From the NCBI RefSeq assembly GCF_036417845.1, contig NC_089980.1, forward strand, positions 132,892,516-132,956,515: a DNA stretch of 64,000 bases. The letters are read 5' to 3'. Position 1 is the stretch's first letter. Every line of letters begins with the position of its first letter. Below the pieces are notes generated by a model that was not told the DNA's origin, made no database searches, and saw only the letters and a list, made by a program, of their open reading frames with translations. The position numbers and the translations under genes were made by a program. This document shows, one piece after another, positions 14,240-26,700 of the stretch. The stretch is from Apteryx mantelli. Lineage: Eukaryota > Chordata > Aves > Apterygiformes > Apterygidae.

Positions 14240-14600
14240 TAATATCAGGATCATTCTTTTTTGGGTACCCTACCTTATATTTATCAGTGTTGAACTTCAT
14301 CTCCCCATTTCATGAGGTCCCTATGCAGATCTTCATAGACAGAAGGTTTTGTTAATCTCAGTCACTTAATGTTGCCCACAGTGTTCCCTCATTAATCACT
14401 GCCTTTTCCTCATCACTTGAGAAGAGATAGTAAAACACCGATTTACGCATATGTTCCTATGGAACTCTGGTAACGACATCTCTCCATTGGAAAAACCGAC
14501 CACTTCTTCCTACTCTTGTCTCCTATCTTTTAACCAGGTCTGTGTCTAGGTGAAATCTCACAACAGATGAATCTCTCTAAGAACCAGCTTTGCTGAGGAA
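14240..14600 (-). repeat. Ancient CR1/L3-like LINE fragment
   Basis: In the plus direction the order 'tatcagtgttgaacttcatctccccattt', 'cctatggaactctggtaac', 'tccattggaaaaaccgacca' and 'tcctatcttttaaccag' matches the reverse complement of the conserved reverse-transcriptase end of old CR1/L3 elements found across amniotes. It is strongly diverged and has no open frame. Confidence 0.5.
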
Positions 14601-15689
14601 CCGTGACAAATGCATGTCAGTGAAACCCAAGTCAGTGACTTCAAGGGTATTTTTTGGCTATAAGCTCATTGCTGTCCTCCCTCCATTCACAAGGTGAGAT
14701 CACAGATCATGTTTACATTATAATTTTTTGTCATAGGGCCTACTAATCAGTGAAGCACCCTGTCTACTTGGGAGCATCATGCACTACGTGCAATGTAGTG
14801 GCCTGAGGCACCCGCTGCCAGTGTTCATCACTGTCTCAGCAGGCGCTTATTTGTCTGCTTTTACCTGGTGATTCACTGCCTTCCAAAGTCGGAGGTCCTA
14901 GCTGGTTTGCATGGACAGCATTTTCAGTTTTACAACAGCTCATAGTTTTCATCAAGTTAATCTTTTCCGCTCCGATGCTGTTCAGTGCTATTCTTAAGAA
15001 TGTTCCCCCAGTGCTTGCCTTTCTTAAAATGATTTTTGTAGTCTGCTTGAGTTCTGCCTTTTTCCATAGCTCTCTATTAGCTGTTCATTCTGGAGCTTGA
15101 TAACTGCTCTGCTAGGGATATTCAGAAAGCACATATTCATAGCAAAACACAAAACTTGCAGTATTCTTCAGCTCCTTTTCTTCATTCCTTGCTGGTACAT
15201 AAAGTGTGTCAGCACCTTCTTTAAGAGTCCATGCATGGCTTGCCTGCCCCTTTATATTTCCTTATCCAATCTACTGCATGAGTAAATCAGCTTAGGTATT
15301 ACTGATATGAAAAAGGTTGTTTTTTTCTGGACTTTGATTTCAGGCACCATGTTATGTTCTTGTATGTCAGTACTCTTGTGTTCTAGGTTATTTACTGATG
15401 TCAGTGTTGTTAATGGAGGTGTATTCTAAAAACTTAAAATACACATTTTTCCAGGAGATAATGTCTCTCTGGCAGTGAATTCAGATTGTCTCTCCCTTAT
15501 AGATCTTTCTGGTGGTGTCAGTGTTTACTTCAAACTTCACACAAAGATAATTTGAAAATGCTTAAATGCATTGAACTAGAAGGGCTCGTTAATGCCCTGG
15601 GTGTGCGAGAGATCACTTTACTAGGCTTTACATGTAATTTAAGACAATGCACATAGATGATGTGGCTGATAAAAATATTTTAGGTGAAA

Positions 15690-16575
15690 TCACAGAATCA
15701 CAGAACAGTTGAGGTTGGCAGGCACCTCTGGAGATCGTCTAGGGCAACCCCCCTGCTCAGAACAGGGTCAACCAGAGCAAGTTATTCAGAGCTATGTCCA
15801 GCTAGGTTTTGAATATCTCCAAGGATGGAGATTCCACAACCTTTCTGGGCAACCATTCCAGTGTTCAACCACCTTCACAGTGAAGAAGTTTTTTCTTATG
15901 TTCAGATGTAATTTCCAGTATTTCAGTCTTTGCTGTTGCCTCTCGTCCTGTCAATGGACACCACTGAAAAGAGTCTGGCTCTGTCTTTGCCCCCCTCATC
16001 ATCAGACATTTATACACATTGATAAGGTCCCACCAAGCCTTCTCTTATCCAGGCTAAACAGTCTCAGCTCTCTCAGCTGTTTCTCATATGACGAATGCTC
16101 CAGTCCTTAATCATCGTCGTGGCCCTTTGCTGGACTCACTCCAGCATGTCCATGTCTCTCTTGTATTGGGGAGCCCAGAGCTAGACCCAACACTCCAGGT
16201 GTGGCCTCACCAGTGCTGAATAGAGGGGGAGGATCACCTTCCTCAGTCTGCTGGCAATGCTCTTCCTAATGCAGCCCAGGATGCAGTTGGTCTTCTTTAC
16301 CATGAGGCTGCGTTGCTGGCCCACATTCAGCTTGCCCACCAGGACCCCCCAGGTCCTTCTCTGCAAAGCTGCTCTCCAGCTGGTCAGCCCACAGCATATA
16401 CTTATGCAAGAGGTTATTCCTCCCCAGGGGCAGGGCTTGACATTTCCCTTTGTTGAACTTCATGAGATTCCTGTCTGCCCATTTCTCCAGTCTGTCGAGT
16501 CCCTCTGAATAGTAGCATAACCATCTGGTCTGTAAATCACTCCTCCACATTTTGTATCATCTGCAATCCAGGAAC
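15690..16575 (-). mobile_element. Truncated CR1 LINE with partial ORF2
   Basis: Begins with the CR1 3' end in reverse complement ('cacagaatcacagaacag', 'ttgaggttggca', 'gatcgtctaggg') and continues into the C-terminal part of ORF2 on the minus strand. Recognisable phrases there are 'LEKWADRNLMKFNKGKCQ' and 'SALVRPHLE', the conserved end of CR1 reverse transcriptase. The frame is broken between 16366 and 16266 and the 5' part is missing, so it is a dead, 5'-truncated copy. Confidence 0.95.
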
Positions 16576-17630
16576 TTTCTCTCAAAACGGTGGATAATAA
16601 AAAGGGGCAAATGACGAAAGCCCAGGATGACAAAGGGTTTAGTTACATGGTCTTTTCCAGGCAGGCCCAAGTAAAGTTCCTCTATTAGTTTACCTTAACA
16701 GCCATGCTGAAAACTGAGGTAGTTCAGGAGCGGCAGTGGAGCAGGTCAGACACCCCTGTCCAGGAGGCAGGGATGTCCAAGCTCAGGCTGGGGCAGGAGG
16801 CTGGGCACGTAACAACTTCAGCCATCCAGTTTTAAAACACAGCTAAAAGTCTGGCAGGTTCATTAGCATTGCTGAAACTTTAGCTCCTACTGAAGCAGTC
16901 ACCCTTCACAAGAAATCAGCAACTATCAGACAGCCTTAAGAAGGGGATTTCTCCACCCAGTTTAGGTGCCTAAAGCTATGCACATGGGGTCTCTCTTTGA
17001 GAGACTTACTCTGTTGACTCCACAGAGATCTTAGGAGCTTTACTTCGGGAGGTTTTTCACGAGAAGCCTAACACTAAGGAAAAACCCGTGTTAGCCAAGG
17101 GGCAACTAAGGGACAGAAATCTCTGGCTGAGCCCACAGTGTTACCACAACCCTCTCCAGGGTGAGACATCGCTGGTAACAGAGCTCTCCCTGCTGCAATG
17201 GAGCAGGCCCTCACTAATGGCAGCACTTCTGACTATTTCCCCATGTTCTGGCTGTGCATTTGCTAAGTGCCACTGCGAGGAATATTTGAAAAGCCAAAAT
17301 CAACTTTTATCACGGGAGATGAATTTCCGCCACCTCCCCTGTCCCTGTTAGAAATCTGCTTGGGACTCTGCTTTCTCCAAGCCCTTTATTTCTCTCTCTA
17401 TTTGGTGTAGGCATAGCTGCATGAAAAAAAGGAGACATGAGAGAAACACTCTGGTGACAGCAGCAGGGAAATAATTATAGGCCTTGTTCCATGCTATGTC
17501 TTGTACAGAGCAAATAGGCCGTGTGTACTGAAATATTCTGAAAATACTGTTTTTGTAGAGTGTGCTGATGCTTCCTGCTGTGTGAGTCAACTGAAAATCT
17601 CCTGATGATTTTGCTGCATTTCCCTTTCAG
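16576..17630. other. Sequence immediately upstream of ADGRF5 start-codon exon
   Basis: No gene seen. It ends in a polypyrimidine tract and AG at 17629-17630, which places the ATG in an internal exon. The promoter and non-coding leader exon(s) of ADGRF5 must therefore lie further upstream, and I could not locate them. Confidence 0.6.
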
Positions 17631-17656
17631 GCTGTACAGCAAAGGCACTGGACAAA

Positions 17657-17761
17657 ATGCCATCCTGGGTTACTGCAGCTCTTTGCTGCCTATTTCTGCT
17701 TGTTGCAGAAAGGTGCCAGACATCACAGGACTCAGACTTTGACCCATTCATCCAATATGTA
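17657..17761 (+). CDS. ADGRF5: ADGRF5 coding exon 1: signal peptide
   Basis: The exon starts after the acceptor AG at 17629-17630, leaving 26 bases of leader before the ATG at 17657. Residues 1-35 open with MPSWVTAALCCLFLLVAE, a classic signal peptide with a hydrophobic core. The donor is gtgagt and the exon ends in phase 0. The ATG was chosen because it directly precedes the signal sequence. Confidence 0.92.
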
Positions 17762-20700
17762 GTGAGTATCCTTTCCCAGCTCCACTGGTTTTTACTTGGT
17801 CTCTGCTTGTGATGCCCAGCTGCCATAGCTCTCCTTTACATCCACAAAATCTTAAAGGAAGTCAGTATAAGATCAGGTGGGGAAACTGAGGCCCCGAAAG
17901 TTTCTCCAAAGGTGTAAAATGAGTGGAAAAGCCAGGAACTGAGCTCTTCTTGATTCCCACTCTCCAAAAGCAACTGAGCAAAATTTCTGTTTCCTCATCA
18001 TGTTAATCTGCAAGGGTTTTAAATTGCTCTCCCCTGAGTTAAGCCTGGGTAACAATTATGTGTGCACTGCTCCTGAATGGGATTCACCCATCCTGTGACA
18101 GATACTTAAAACAGAACAAATGAATCTTGCTTAGAAGTGGGGGGTTGATGCAACCAGCGCAGATATGGAGGTGCTTGCATGAAGGTGACAGGAGTCTCAC
18201 TGATGTCTTCACCGTAGGACATGAGTACACAGGAATAAAAATGCCGCTCCTGACTGACCTTCTGTTTAAGATGCTGAGCTTGGACTCAGACTTTATTCCA
18301 GTTTCCTACTTTTTCAATAATCTTTCTGGGATACTTATTCTTTTCTTTTGCCTCATTCATACCAGTATTCTGTATTATGGAAATCCATTTGTGTTTGGTG
18401 CTGTATATGTGTTTGGTAGAAGATGATAGTTTCTGCACAAATAGTCCTAACTAGAAAGGACAAAAGAGAAACAGAGAAAAAAAAAAAGGACTTACTCAGT
18501 ATGACTTCATAGTTTGTTAAAGAAAATTAGTCTACAAATCTACCAACTTCTAGTCTATCAATCACAGTTACTAGACCAGAAAATACTTCTGCATTATAAA
18601 TCCTTTCAAGTCAAAACAGTCCTAACTACATCTATGTACAGCCCATAGCACCACAGGGCCCTTAACCTTGGTGGATTTAACAGAAGACAACTGCAAAAAT
18701 AAAATGTTTATTTGTAAGCTGCATTCCTTCCCTGATTTTGTTGATGGCACCATGCTCTGGTTTTATCAACACAATTGAGTGGACAATGAGCTTATTTTGA
18801 TCAGGCTGAAAAGAGGCACTGAGAAGCGGAGAGGAAGGTGGGAACTCCTCAAGATGTTACTGCCACCATCCCCGCCCTGGCAAACCAAGACAAACTGGTT
18901 CCTGCAGCACCTTCTGCCCTACCATGGATGGTTAATAGGGACCGAGTATCTTGTTTGCTCTATGTTTTCAAACTGCTTCCAACTCAGCACTTAGGCATTT
19001 CCACGAAAAGAGCAATAACTTATTTCCTAGCATCATTGATCCATGATACACCCTGCAAATGAGTCATTATTTACTGGTGTGAAACATGTCTCGTGTGAAT
19101 ATGGTGTTAAGTATTTAACAACATAAAAATACTCTGCAGTTGTTTGGGAGAACAATTAGAAAAGGAAACCACCTAGTACTAAACCTGAAGGAAGAAGTGG
19201 ATTGCAGAGGGCTTTTTTTAAACTATTCCAGCTGACCTCTGAGCAAGGTGAAAGGTAGTACCCCTGGCTGTCTAAAAATGCCAGCACTCCTTGGGATCTC
19301 CACCGCCAGCACAACTGCGATACGAAGCCCAGCTCTAATCACACACCAGACGGTTCCTTTATGTAAAAAGATGACTTAAGAGTTGCCAAGCTATTCACCC
19401 TTTCCGTAAATAAAGATTTCAGTAGGGTTCAAGAAACTGGCAAAGCTTCAAATTTCCTGCCTGTGTCTCTGCTAGTTCCTTAGGCTTTATTTCTAACAAT
19501 GGTGCCAGTGTATTTTTAGGGTATGGCAAAAAAATAAGATGGTCTGCATCTCATTTGGCTGCATCTTTCATGAAGCCAGTCACACTGAAATTGTGCCACC
19601 ACTACCCTGATCAATCATGTGTTAGCAATGGCCCACAAAATAGCTGTTTGACCTAACGCCTGAGCTGGAGCCAAGACATTTCAATCCCCTTTCTGCTCCT
19701 ACGCCAGCTGGCTTTGCTGCTGCAGAGCTGGAATTTCAGAGCAAAGAGGCAATATGAGTTCTCTTTCTGGATTCAAAGACTAAGTGGAACTCATGGACCC
19801 AAAATCTTACAGGCAATATCTTCTCTCAGGAGGAAATATGCCTTCCAGGGCAGCAGCACCCAAATCTGCCCAAATGGGGTGCAAAGAGGGCAGAGTGGGT
19901 AGAAGGGCCAGATGGCTTCCTGAGTGGTTTGCAAGGCTGCCAGAGGGAGAGAGTAGTGCAGGCAGCCCTGCAGGCAGTTTGCGGCTCAGCTGCAGAGTTC
20001 CTGCTAAGCTCAGGCATATCGCCTTGTGGAGATATACACCCCTTAGCTGGTGTTTAACATTTCCCTGCTTGGAAGACATAAATATTCTATTTAAAGAGGA
20101 TGAGCGGGGGGAGAACAGCGGAGGGAGCATTCTTATTTATGCCTGTATTTTCTTGACTATTTCTCTCATCCTAGCAACAGCAGCTAAAACTTTCTTTTGT
20201 CTTCTCCACCAGACTGACAGTATGCTAGAAGAGGAACATTTCCACTGGGAGTGGCAAAGGCAGAAGCGAAACGGTATGTGCACTAATGTACGGTATCAGA
20301 ACAGATTCTAGCAGGCCCAGGATGAAATGACTACTGGGGACAGCATCTCTCTAGGTAGTGAATTGTCATCAAAAAGGGGGAGGTAATAAAGGCATAAACC
20401 ACAGAGGTGGAAACATTAGCTGGTCAGAGATTGAAATATATGAGCACAGCTTTCTATGCAAGATGAAATACATGGTGTAGAAAGAAAAAGGGACTTTTGG
20501 CAGGACGAGATCACAAGATAATCCCATACAGCTTCAGTCTACAGCTGATAACCTATCTGTTTGCTGAGTTGAAGGGGAGAAGGGATGAGGCAGCTTTTCT
20601 CTGCGTATATTATGCCACTTATATCAGCTTCCTATTGCTCTGAGTCCAAAGAAATCTGGGTTTTGTCAGACAAGCAGCAGATAAGACACATGTGCAGAAT

Positions 20701-23700
20701 ATCTACTGATTAGGAAACGGGAAGCAGAATACCGCATTCAGCTAACATTAAATAGCAGCAAAGAGCCCAAATGCTGACCTGGAAGCTATCAGCTTATGAT
20801 TTACCCTAACACATAGCTTTGCAGTTGCATCCTATTTCTTTTTCAGTGCTTACTTTTGACTTTCCCGCTGTGGAGTATACCGTTGACATTGAAGTAAGCC
20901 TTACGGATTCATCCTTTCTGGTGCCAATCAAAGAGTATTTCAAGAACCTTAATCTTCCGGTTTCAGCAAATGTTTCAGATGTAGAGATGACAATTTCAAG
21001 CGTCAATGTTACAACAGGTGGGTTGGTTGTTTTTCTTGCATTCTGGTAAATACGCTTGTTTGTCAGTATTTGATCTCTCCCGGTTTTACCACCCACCTCA
21101 CTTAAACATCGGCAAAACTGAACTGTCTCTGCTGCCTACTGAAGGGTCCAGGCCTGAAGCTTTAGCACACAACATAGCATCATGTTGTCTTATCTGCATC
21201 CCCACTGCTGCTCTTTACATAACGTTGGCATTAGGAATAGCCTTGAATTCTTTTCTCTTGTTAAGGAAGAGACAGAGTGTGAGAGAGCCTGAGCCAAAGA
21301 ATTTTGCTCCAGTTTGAATAACAAGTACTCTGAGTTACTTTAAAGTTTCAGGAAGCTGTAACAGCGATTATCAGAGAGTTTACTTCCCTCAGAGTTGCAT
21401 TTGGAATGTAAATTACTATAAGAGGCTGTACTCTGTCCCCAACAAAGACATGCTTCATGGGATGCAGTCTTTTCCTGATGTAACTCTCTAACTTATTCTT
21501 ACAGGCCAAGTATGGGACAGGTTTTATTATCTGAGTTGTGGTTGTGCAACATCACATCCAAATAATTAAAAAATAGTAGAGGATATGTAAACACACCAAG
21601 TATTTACAACAGTAGAGGGGGATGTTTTGTGCTTTCTTATCACTGGACTGAGAGCAGTGAAAGGAAATGTCCATCAGTTCTCAAAACAACATGCAAACTG
21701 GTATTTTAAGGGCCTTCAGGATCACACGCAATGTGCAAAAAACATTTTGTTAATATTTTATTCTACTTTATTGAGAGTTAAATTCATTTGAGTAGCCAAT
21801 GGCACATTAAGAGCAGAAAAACTTATAGTAAAAAGGAGTTTTTTGATTAGAGAATGTATGTCTTTAAAGAACTTCATGATAATGTTGCCTTCTCTCATGC
21901 AGCACTCAGATGTCAAGATACACAATGACAAGATGTCAAGATACAGAATGACACAGCATCTCACTAGCCACCAAGACCTCAAAGACCGTTACATACTTTT
22001 GAAGGCTGTTATTACAAGCTTGAAAAGCATATATGATGTTTACTTTTAGCCCAGGCAATATATTAAATATCCAGACTTAAAACTATCATAGGACCCTGGC
22101 CAATATGCCAGGGAAATATTTAGGATCAGGCTTCACATTTCCATTCATGTAACACTTAAAGATAACTGATCAGACTTATCCTTGTACAAGTCTAGTTCCC
22201 CTTTTTGGTTAGTCATTTATGATTAGTACAGTAAGATTTGCAAGGCATCAGATCATCATGCTTACATCAACTAAGTGAACACACAAGAAAGGCAACATTT
22301 ATTTAAGATCACCAGCATAAAGATATAGCAGGGTAAATATATCTCATGCAATATGTTATGCCCCATTTACCATTCTCATGTATTTCTTTTTCTGTCTGAT
22401 GCAAGTTTGTCTGCCCACTGGTGAGAACAAGAGCTGTTGCTCCTGCGAAAGTGGATATGCGTGGCCAAGAGCAGTTTGTGGTGACCTGATAACCTGCCCT
22501 TCTCTCAGTCTAGCACACAAACAGTCCTGTGGCTACATCAAACAACTGCCTTTCTATGGGCCTTACTGTGAGCCTCAGATGGGAGGTAAGGAGAAACAGC
22601 GCTGAATTTCATCACTGTACAACCCACACGCTGGTTAGAAGAAATATGGGATAGTGCTAAGGATGCTATATAGCAGTACCTCTGGGTAGAACTGGCTACA
22701 CATTGCCAATGAATGTGCAAAGTCTGTAGAGATGCTCCGGAGCACTTATTTCACATTGTGATGTGAGCCCACCTTGAGCCATGTACCCAGAAATATTTAG
22801 TGTCCATGCTGGAGCCCCAGCTCACTCCCTTGCCTCCTCGAGACTTTCAGCTTCTGCTAAGCAAAGAAAGTTTTGTATCCTCAGACTTTCAAGAGAGGAA
22901 CTTAAAAATGTGACCAAAGCGTGTCTTAATTCTGACAAGATGAGAGGGAACAAAAAAAAGAAAAAGCTTGTATCTTTTGTTTTCTTTTATTTCATGACTC
23001 TCATGCCAAACTGCCCATGACTTCTTAGGAATTTGACTGATGACTGGACACTTAGGCTTGCCAGTGCTGGAGTGGAGCATTAGCTGTTGTCTCCGCAGTC
23101 CAGGACAAACCCCATGAGGGTCTGCCTATGAATTGTGATGGAGCAGCATGCAGAGATACCCAGAGGCATCTTTAGAGGTGGAAGCAGTTCAACACCGTCA
23201 GTCTGCCCACGCTAATCAATGCTGCTGAAAGGCAATGCTTCTGTCCCAGGGCAGCCTCATGCCGACATAGCTATACTGCTTCCAGGACTAGAGCTAGTAT
23301 CTCTGCGAGGCAGCCCACCGCATGGAAGTCCCAGCTCCCTTGAAAGTTTAGGGCCCTGGGCACCATGCTCCATTGCATGGTATGGACATGTCCTTAAATG
23401 GATCCAGCTCAGAAAATTCCCATAGTTTTCTAAGCATTTTGCATTCTCTTGTGCCCATTGATAGGTCTTGACTCAGAACTTTACCCTCCTGAAGTCATCA
23501 AGGATTTTTCCATTAATTTCAGTGGAACATAGACTGGTCCTGTGGACGAGATTCATCCCATATAATTTTAGCCATGTAGAAGTTAAGCATCTGGTCAAAG
23601 TTAGTCATCCAAACTCCCTCTACAACTGGAACTCTTTAGTGATAATTCAACCGTGGTAGGAAAGCTGTCTATCACCTTTTGAATGTATCACATTCTGGAG

Positions 23701-26700
23701 GTATCTACAGCTTTGCATCAACTGAAGAAGGAGCACAGACATCTAGCAGGCACCAGACCTGTCAGATAAAAACAGTTAGGAGAATCCTACCTTTCCTGTC
23801 ATATAGTTGAATCGGGGCAAGTTGTAAGATTCGGGCTTGAATAGAAAGCAGATTAGGTTAGAACAAAAAGCCAAGAAATCACTCTGAAATAATTGTTTTT
23901 ATTTATACATTCATTTTTATCCTTTTCCTTACAGACTCTTGCGGTATGGGAGAGCCCCTTGTAATAAATATGTCAGTCAGACTCGACACAGTCTTTACAA
24001 ATGATCTCAATGATTCTTCTTCTGAATTATACAAAAAATACAAGGCTGACCTTGAAAAAGCGGTAAAGACTTTTTTTTTCCATCCCTGAAGGCACCTAGT
24101 CCCCTCAGAAATATGGAATTTATCCTAAGTATCAGTGTCTTACCTGTAAAATAGTGTGTACTGTCACTGTCCCAGCGGGGAGCTGTGAAGCATGCAGCAG
24201 TGGTAGCTACGAAGAGGGCCAAAGCTGGTCTCCACTGGAAGGCATTAACAACATTCCCATTCATTTTAATTTGCAAATAGGCAGGGAAGTATTTAGGAAT
24301 ATTTTGTATAAAGAAGCATGAAAAAATTCACCATATTGGTCCCAGTTTAAGTCTCCATGCAAGCAGTATAAATATAGAATGAGACTATAAGCACAAATTT
24401 ATCCCAGTGAAAGGGAGAAGAGCACCAGGCCCATTATACCAGCATATATATGCTATACGTTTTTAATCATGTCAATGTTGAATGGAGAGCTTCCTATTTT
24501 AAGCAGTCTGGAGTAAGATATAGAGGACTCATGCCATGTAATATCTCTTTGTTTGCAGTTTAACGAGAGCTACAGATGTTTACCAGGATTTGTACTGGCA
24601 ACAGTAACCAGTTTCAGGTAAGGAAGCAACTTCTTTCTTCTGGAACAGGCATCTTTCCATCCTGTCTCCTCAAGGAGACACAGTTAGGAGCAGGTCAGCA
24701 AAGACTATATTCACTGTGTTTAGAACTGCACAGTTACATACATACTGAATAACAGTACAATAGGAGCAAAGGAAAACCCAACTATTAGCATGAAAATGGG
24801 ATTGTGGTAAAAGTCACTGCTGTGCAAAAGTTAATGCACCATATTAACTCTCCAGCTGGATCAAAGCCTTTTATGGGCTTTCTGAAAAGGCTGAATTCCA
24901 TCCAAAAGGCAAAAGGATGCAAGTAACGCTATAGGAACATCTCCCAGGCCATTGGGAAGATGAATTAGTACATTGGCTCTGAGTGTAACACTGAATCTGG
25001 ATACAAGAGACATTACTTAAGTCAACACATACTTAAATGCAGCCGCATTTTAGGATTTCTAAGGGAAGTTTACTAGGAATAGGCATCCAGGCCAAGGAGA
25101 TGGCCCTTATAAGTGTCCTGACTTTGGGAAGAGCTGTAGCATAACCTTCTTGCGCACCAGAGCAAGTCTTGTGTCACAGGAGGAGCCTTCATGGGGCTCA
25201 TACCTCCCTAGCCATGCAAGACAGGTCACTACAACAAATAAATCCACTAATATGCAAGGTTATTTATTTCTGGTCCTTCTCTCATTCTTGTATCTGTTCA
25301 GGCCTGGAAGTGTTTCTGTGAACTATGAAGTAAAAGCAGCATCAGCAACCTTCAAACAGATAGAAAATTCTAACAGATTTGTACCACAATTTCTAGACAC
25401 AACGTACAGGCTAGTCCCCACCTCCTTTACCACAGAAATAACGAGTAAGTTTAAAGCTCTCTCAGTACTTCCCTTTGACCTTTTCCTCAGTATTGCTAAA
25501 CTTATCCATGCAGCTGCCTTATACTTGGTACTGGCCCTTCAAAAATTGTGTATTTCTCTGGCTGTTTCATTTCATCTCATCACACTCCATCAAAGCTGAG
25601 GAATTAGATGAGATAGCCATCCACCCAGTATCTCCCACTGAAAACCAAATCCTTCCAGCAACTCCATTGAACCCTGATAAAATCTCTCCATGGGAGAGAG
25701 ACTGAATACCCTTGAGCTCACTTTCAGAACTGTGACAACCCTTAGCATATCAGGCTGCCAGCATTTCCCTCTTCTTTAAACAAATTGATAAATCTCTTTC
25801 ACTTTACATAAGAGTGAGTTCCTTCTGGTTCCCTTGGCACATTTCCATGCCACTGCTGGAGGATGGTGTGCCACACTTCAGTAGCCTGACCAACTGCCCC
25901 AGAAAGTGTTGTACTTTCCATGCACTGAGCACTGGACTGTTTGTCCCAGACTTGGAGGATTACCTCAACCTGGTTGCTTCTCTTCCCAGTTTCTCCACTT
26001 ATAAGGTAGGGGTGGTGATAATATTTCTGGGATCTATGGCTGACAAAGACAGTAGAAGAATCTGTCATGGGAAAATGACATACCTTGCACCAGAGATGGT
26101 GCCATGTAAATGATGATGAGTATGTATAAGTTGTGAAACATCTACGATTCCCACGAGATGAAAGACGCCATGTAGATGTGAGCTGAATGACAATAATACT
26201 GAATGCTGCTCTTTGTCTTCCCAGATCAGACAAACTTCATTGTGAGTCCTGTAGATATTTTTGAAGGCGATACAATAACACTGATTTGTGAGACAAATAT
26301 AGCTTCCGAGAATGTGACCTGGTATCATTCTGGTCAGATCATCTCAAGCAGCAACCGGCATTCAGTGATGATAAAAGTTACGCATAGTACCTCAAGGACA
26401 GTTCTTAAAATTACTGAAGTTACAACGATGGATTCTGGTATGATTTTCTCTCTGTTGTTAAAACAGTAGATGCAAATCTCTAGCGTGAATAGTTTTCTAT
26501 TAAAAAAAAACAAAGAAGAATGCGGTGACTGCATTTACCTAGAGTAAAAGGGAAAAGTATAGTGTCCCTCATAATTTTTGTATTTGTTCTTTCTTTAATG
26601 AACCACCTACTCACTGGCAATGCCAGGCAGATGTGAACTGACTGAAGTGACTATATAGGCTGGGTCTTCCCAGTGTCAGGCTTCACTGCCATATCATGGG

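Larger units (their letters stand above)
6820..15689. other. Gene-free stretch upstream of ADGRF5
   Basis: No coding exon recognised. It contains a GT microsatellite near 10303, old CR1-like debris near 8180-8500 and 14240-14600, and otherwise unique sequence with short open frames only. The frames near 11616-11920 are GC-rich but show no domain, no splice context and no codon pattern I would trust. Confidence 0.6.

Noticed and set aside
25799-26233. 144-codon minus-strand frame antisense to ADGRF5 intron 7
   Set aside because: No domain; it overlaps the splice acceptor region of exon 8 on the other strand; best explained by chance.
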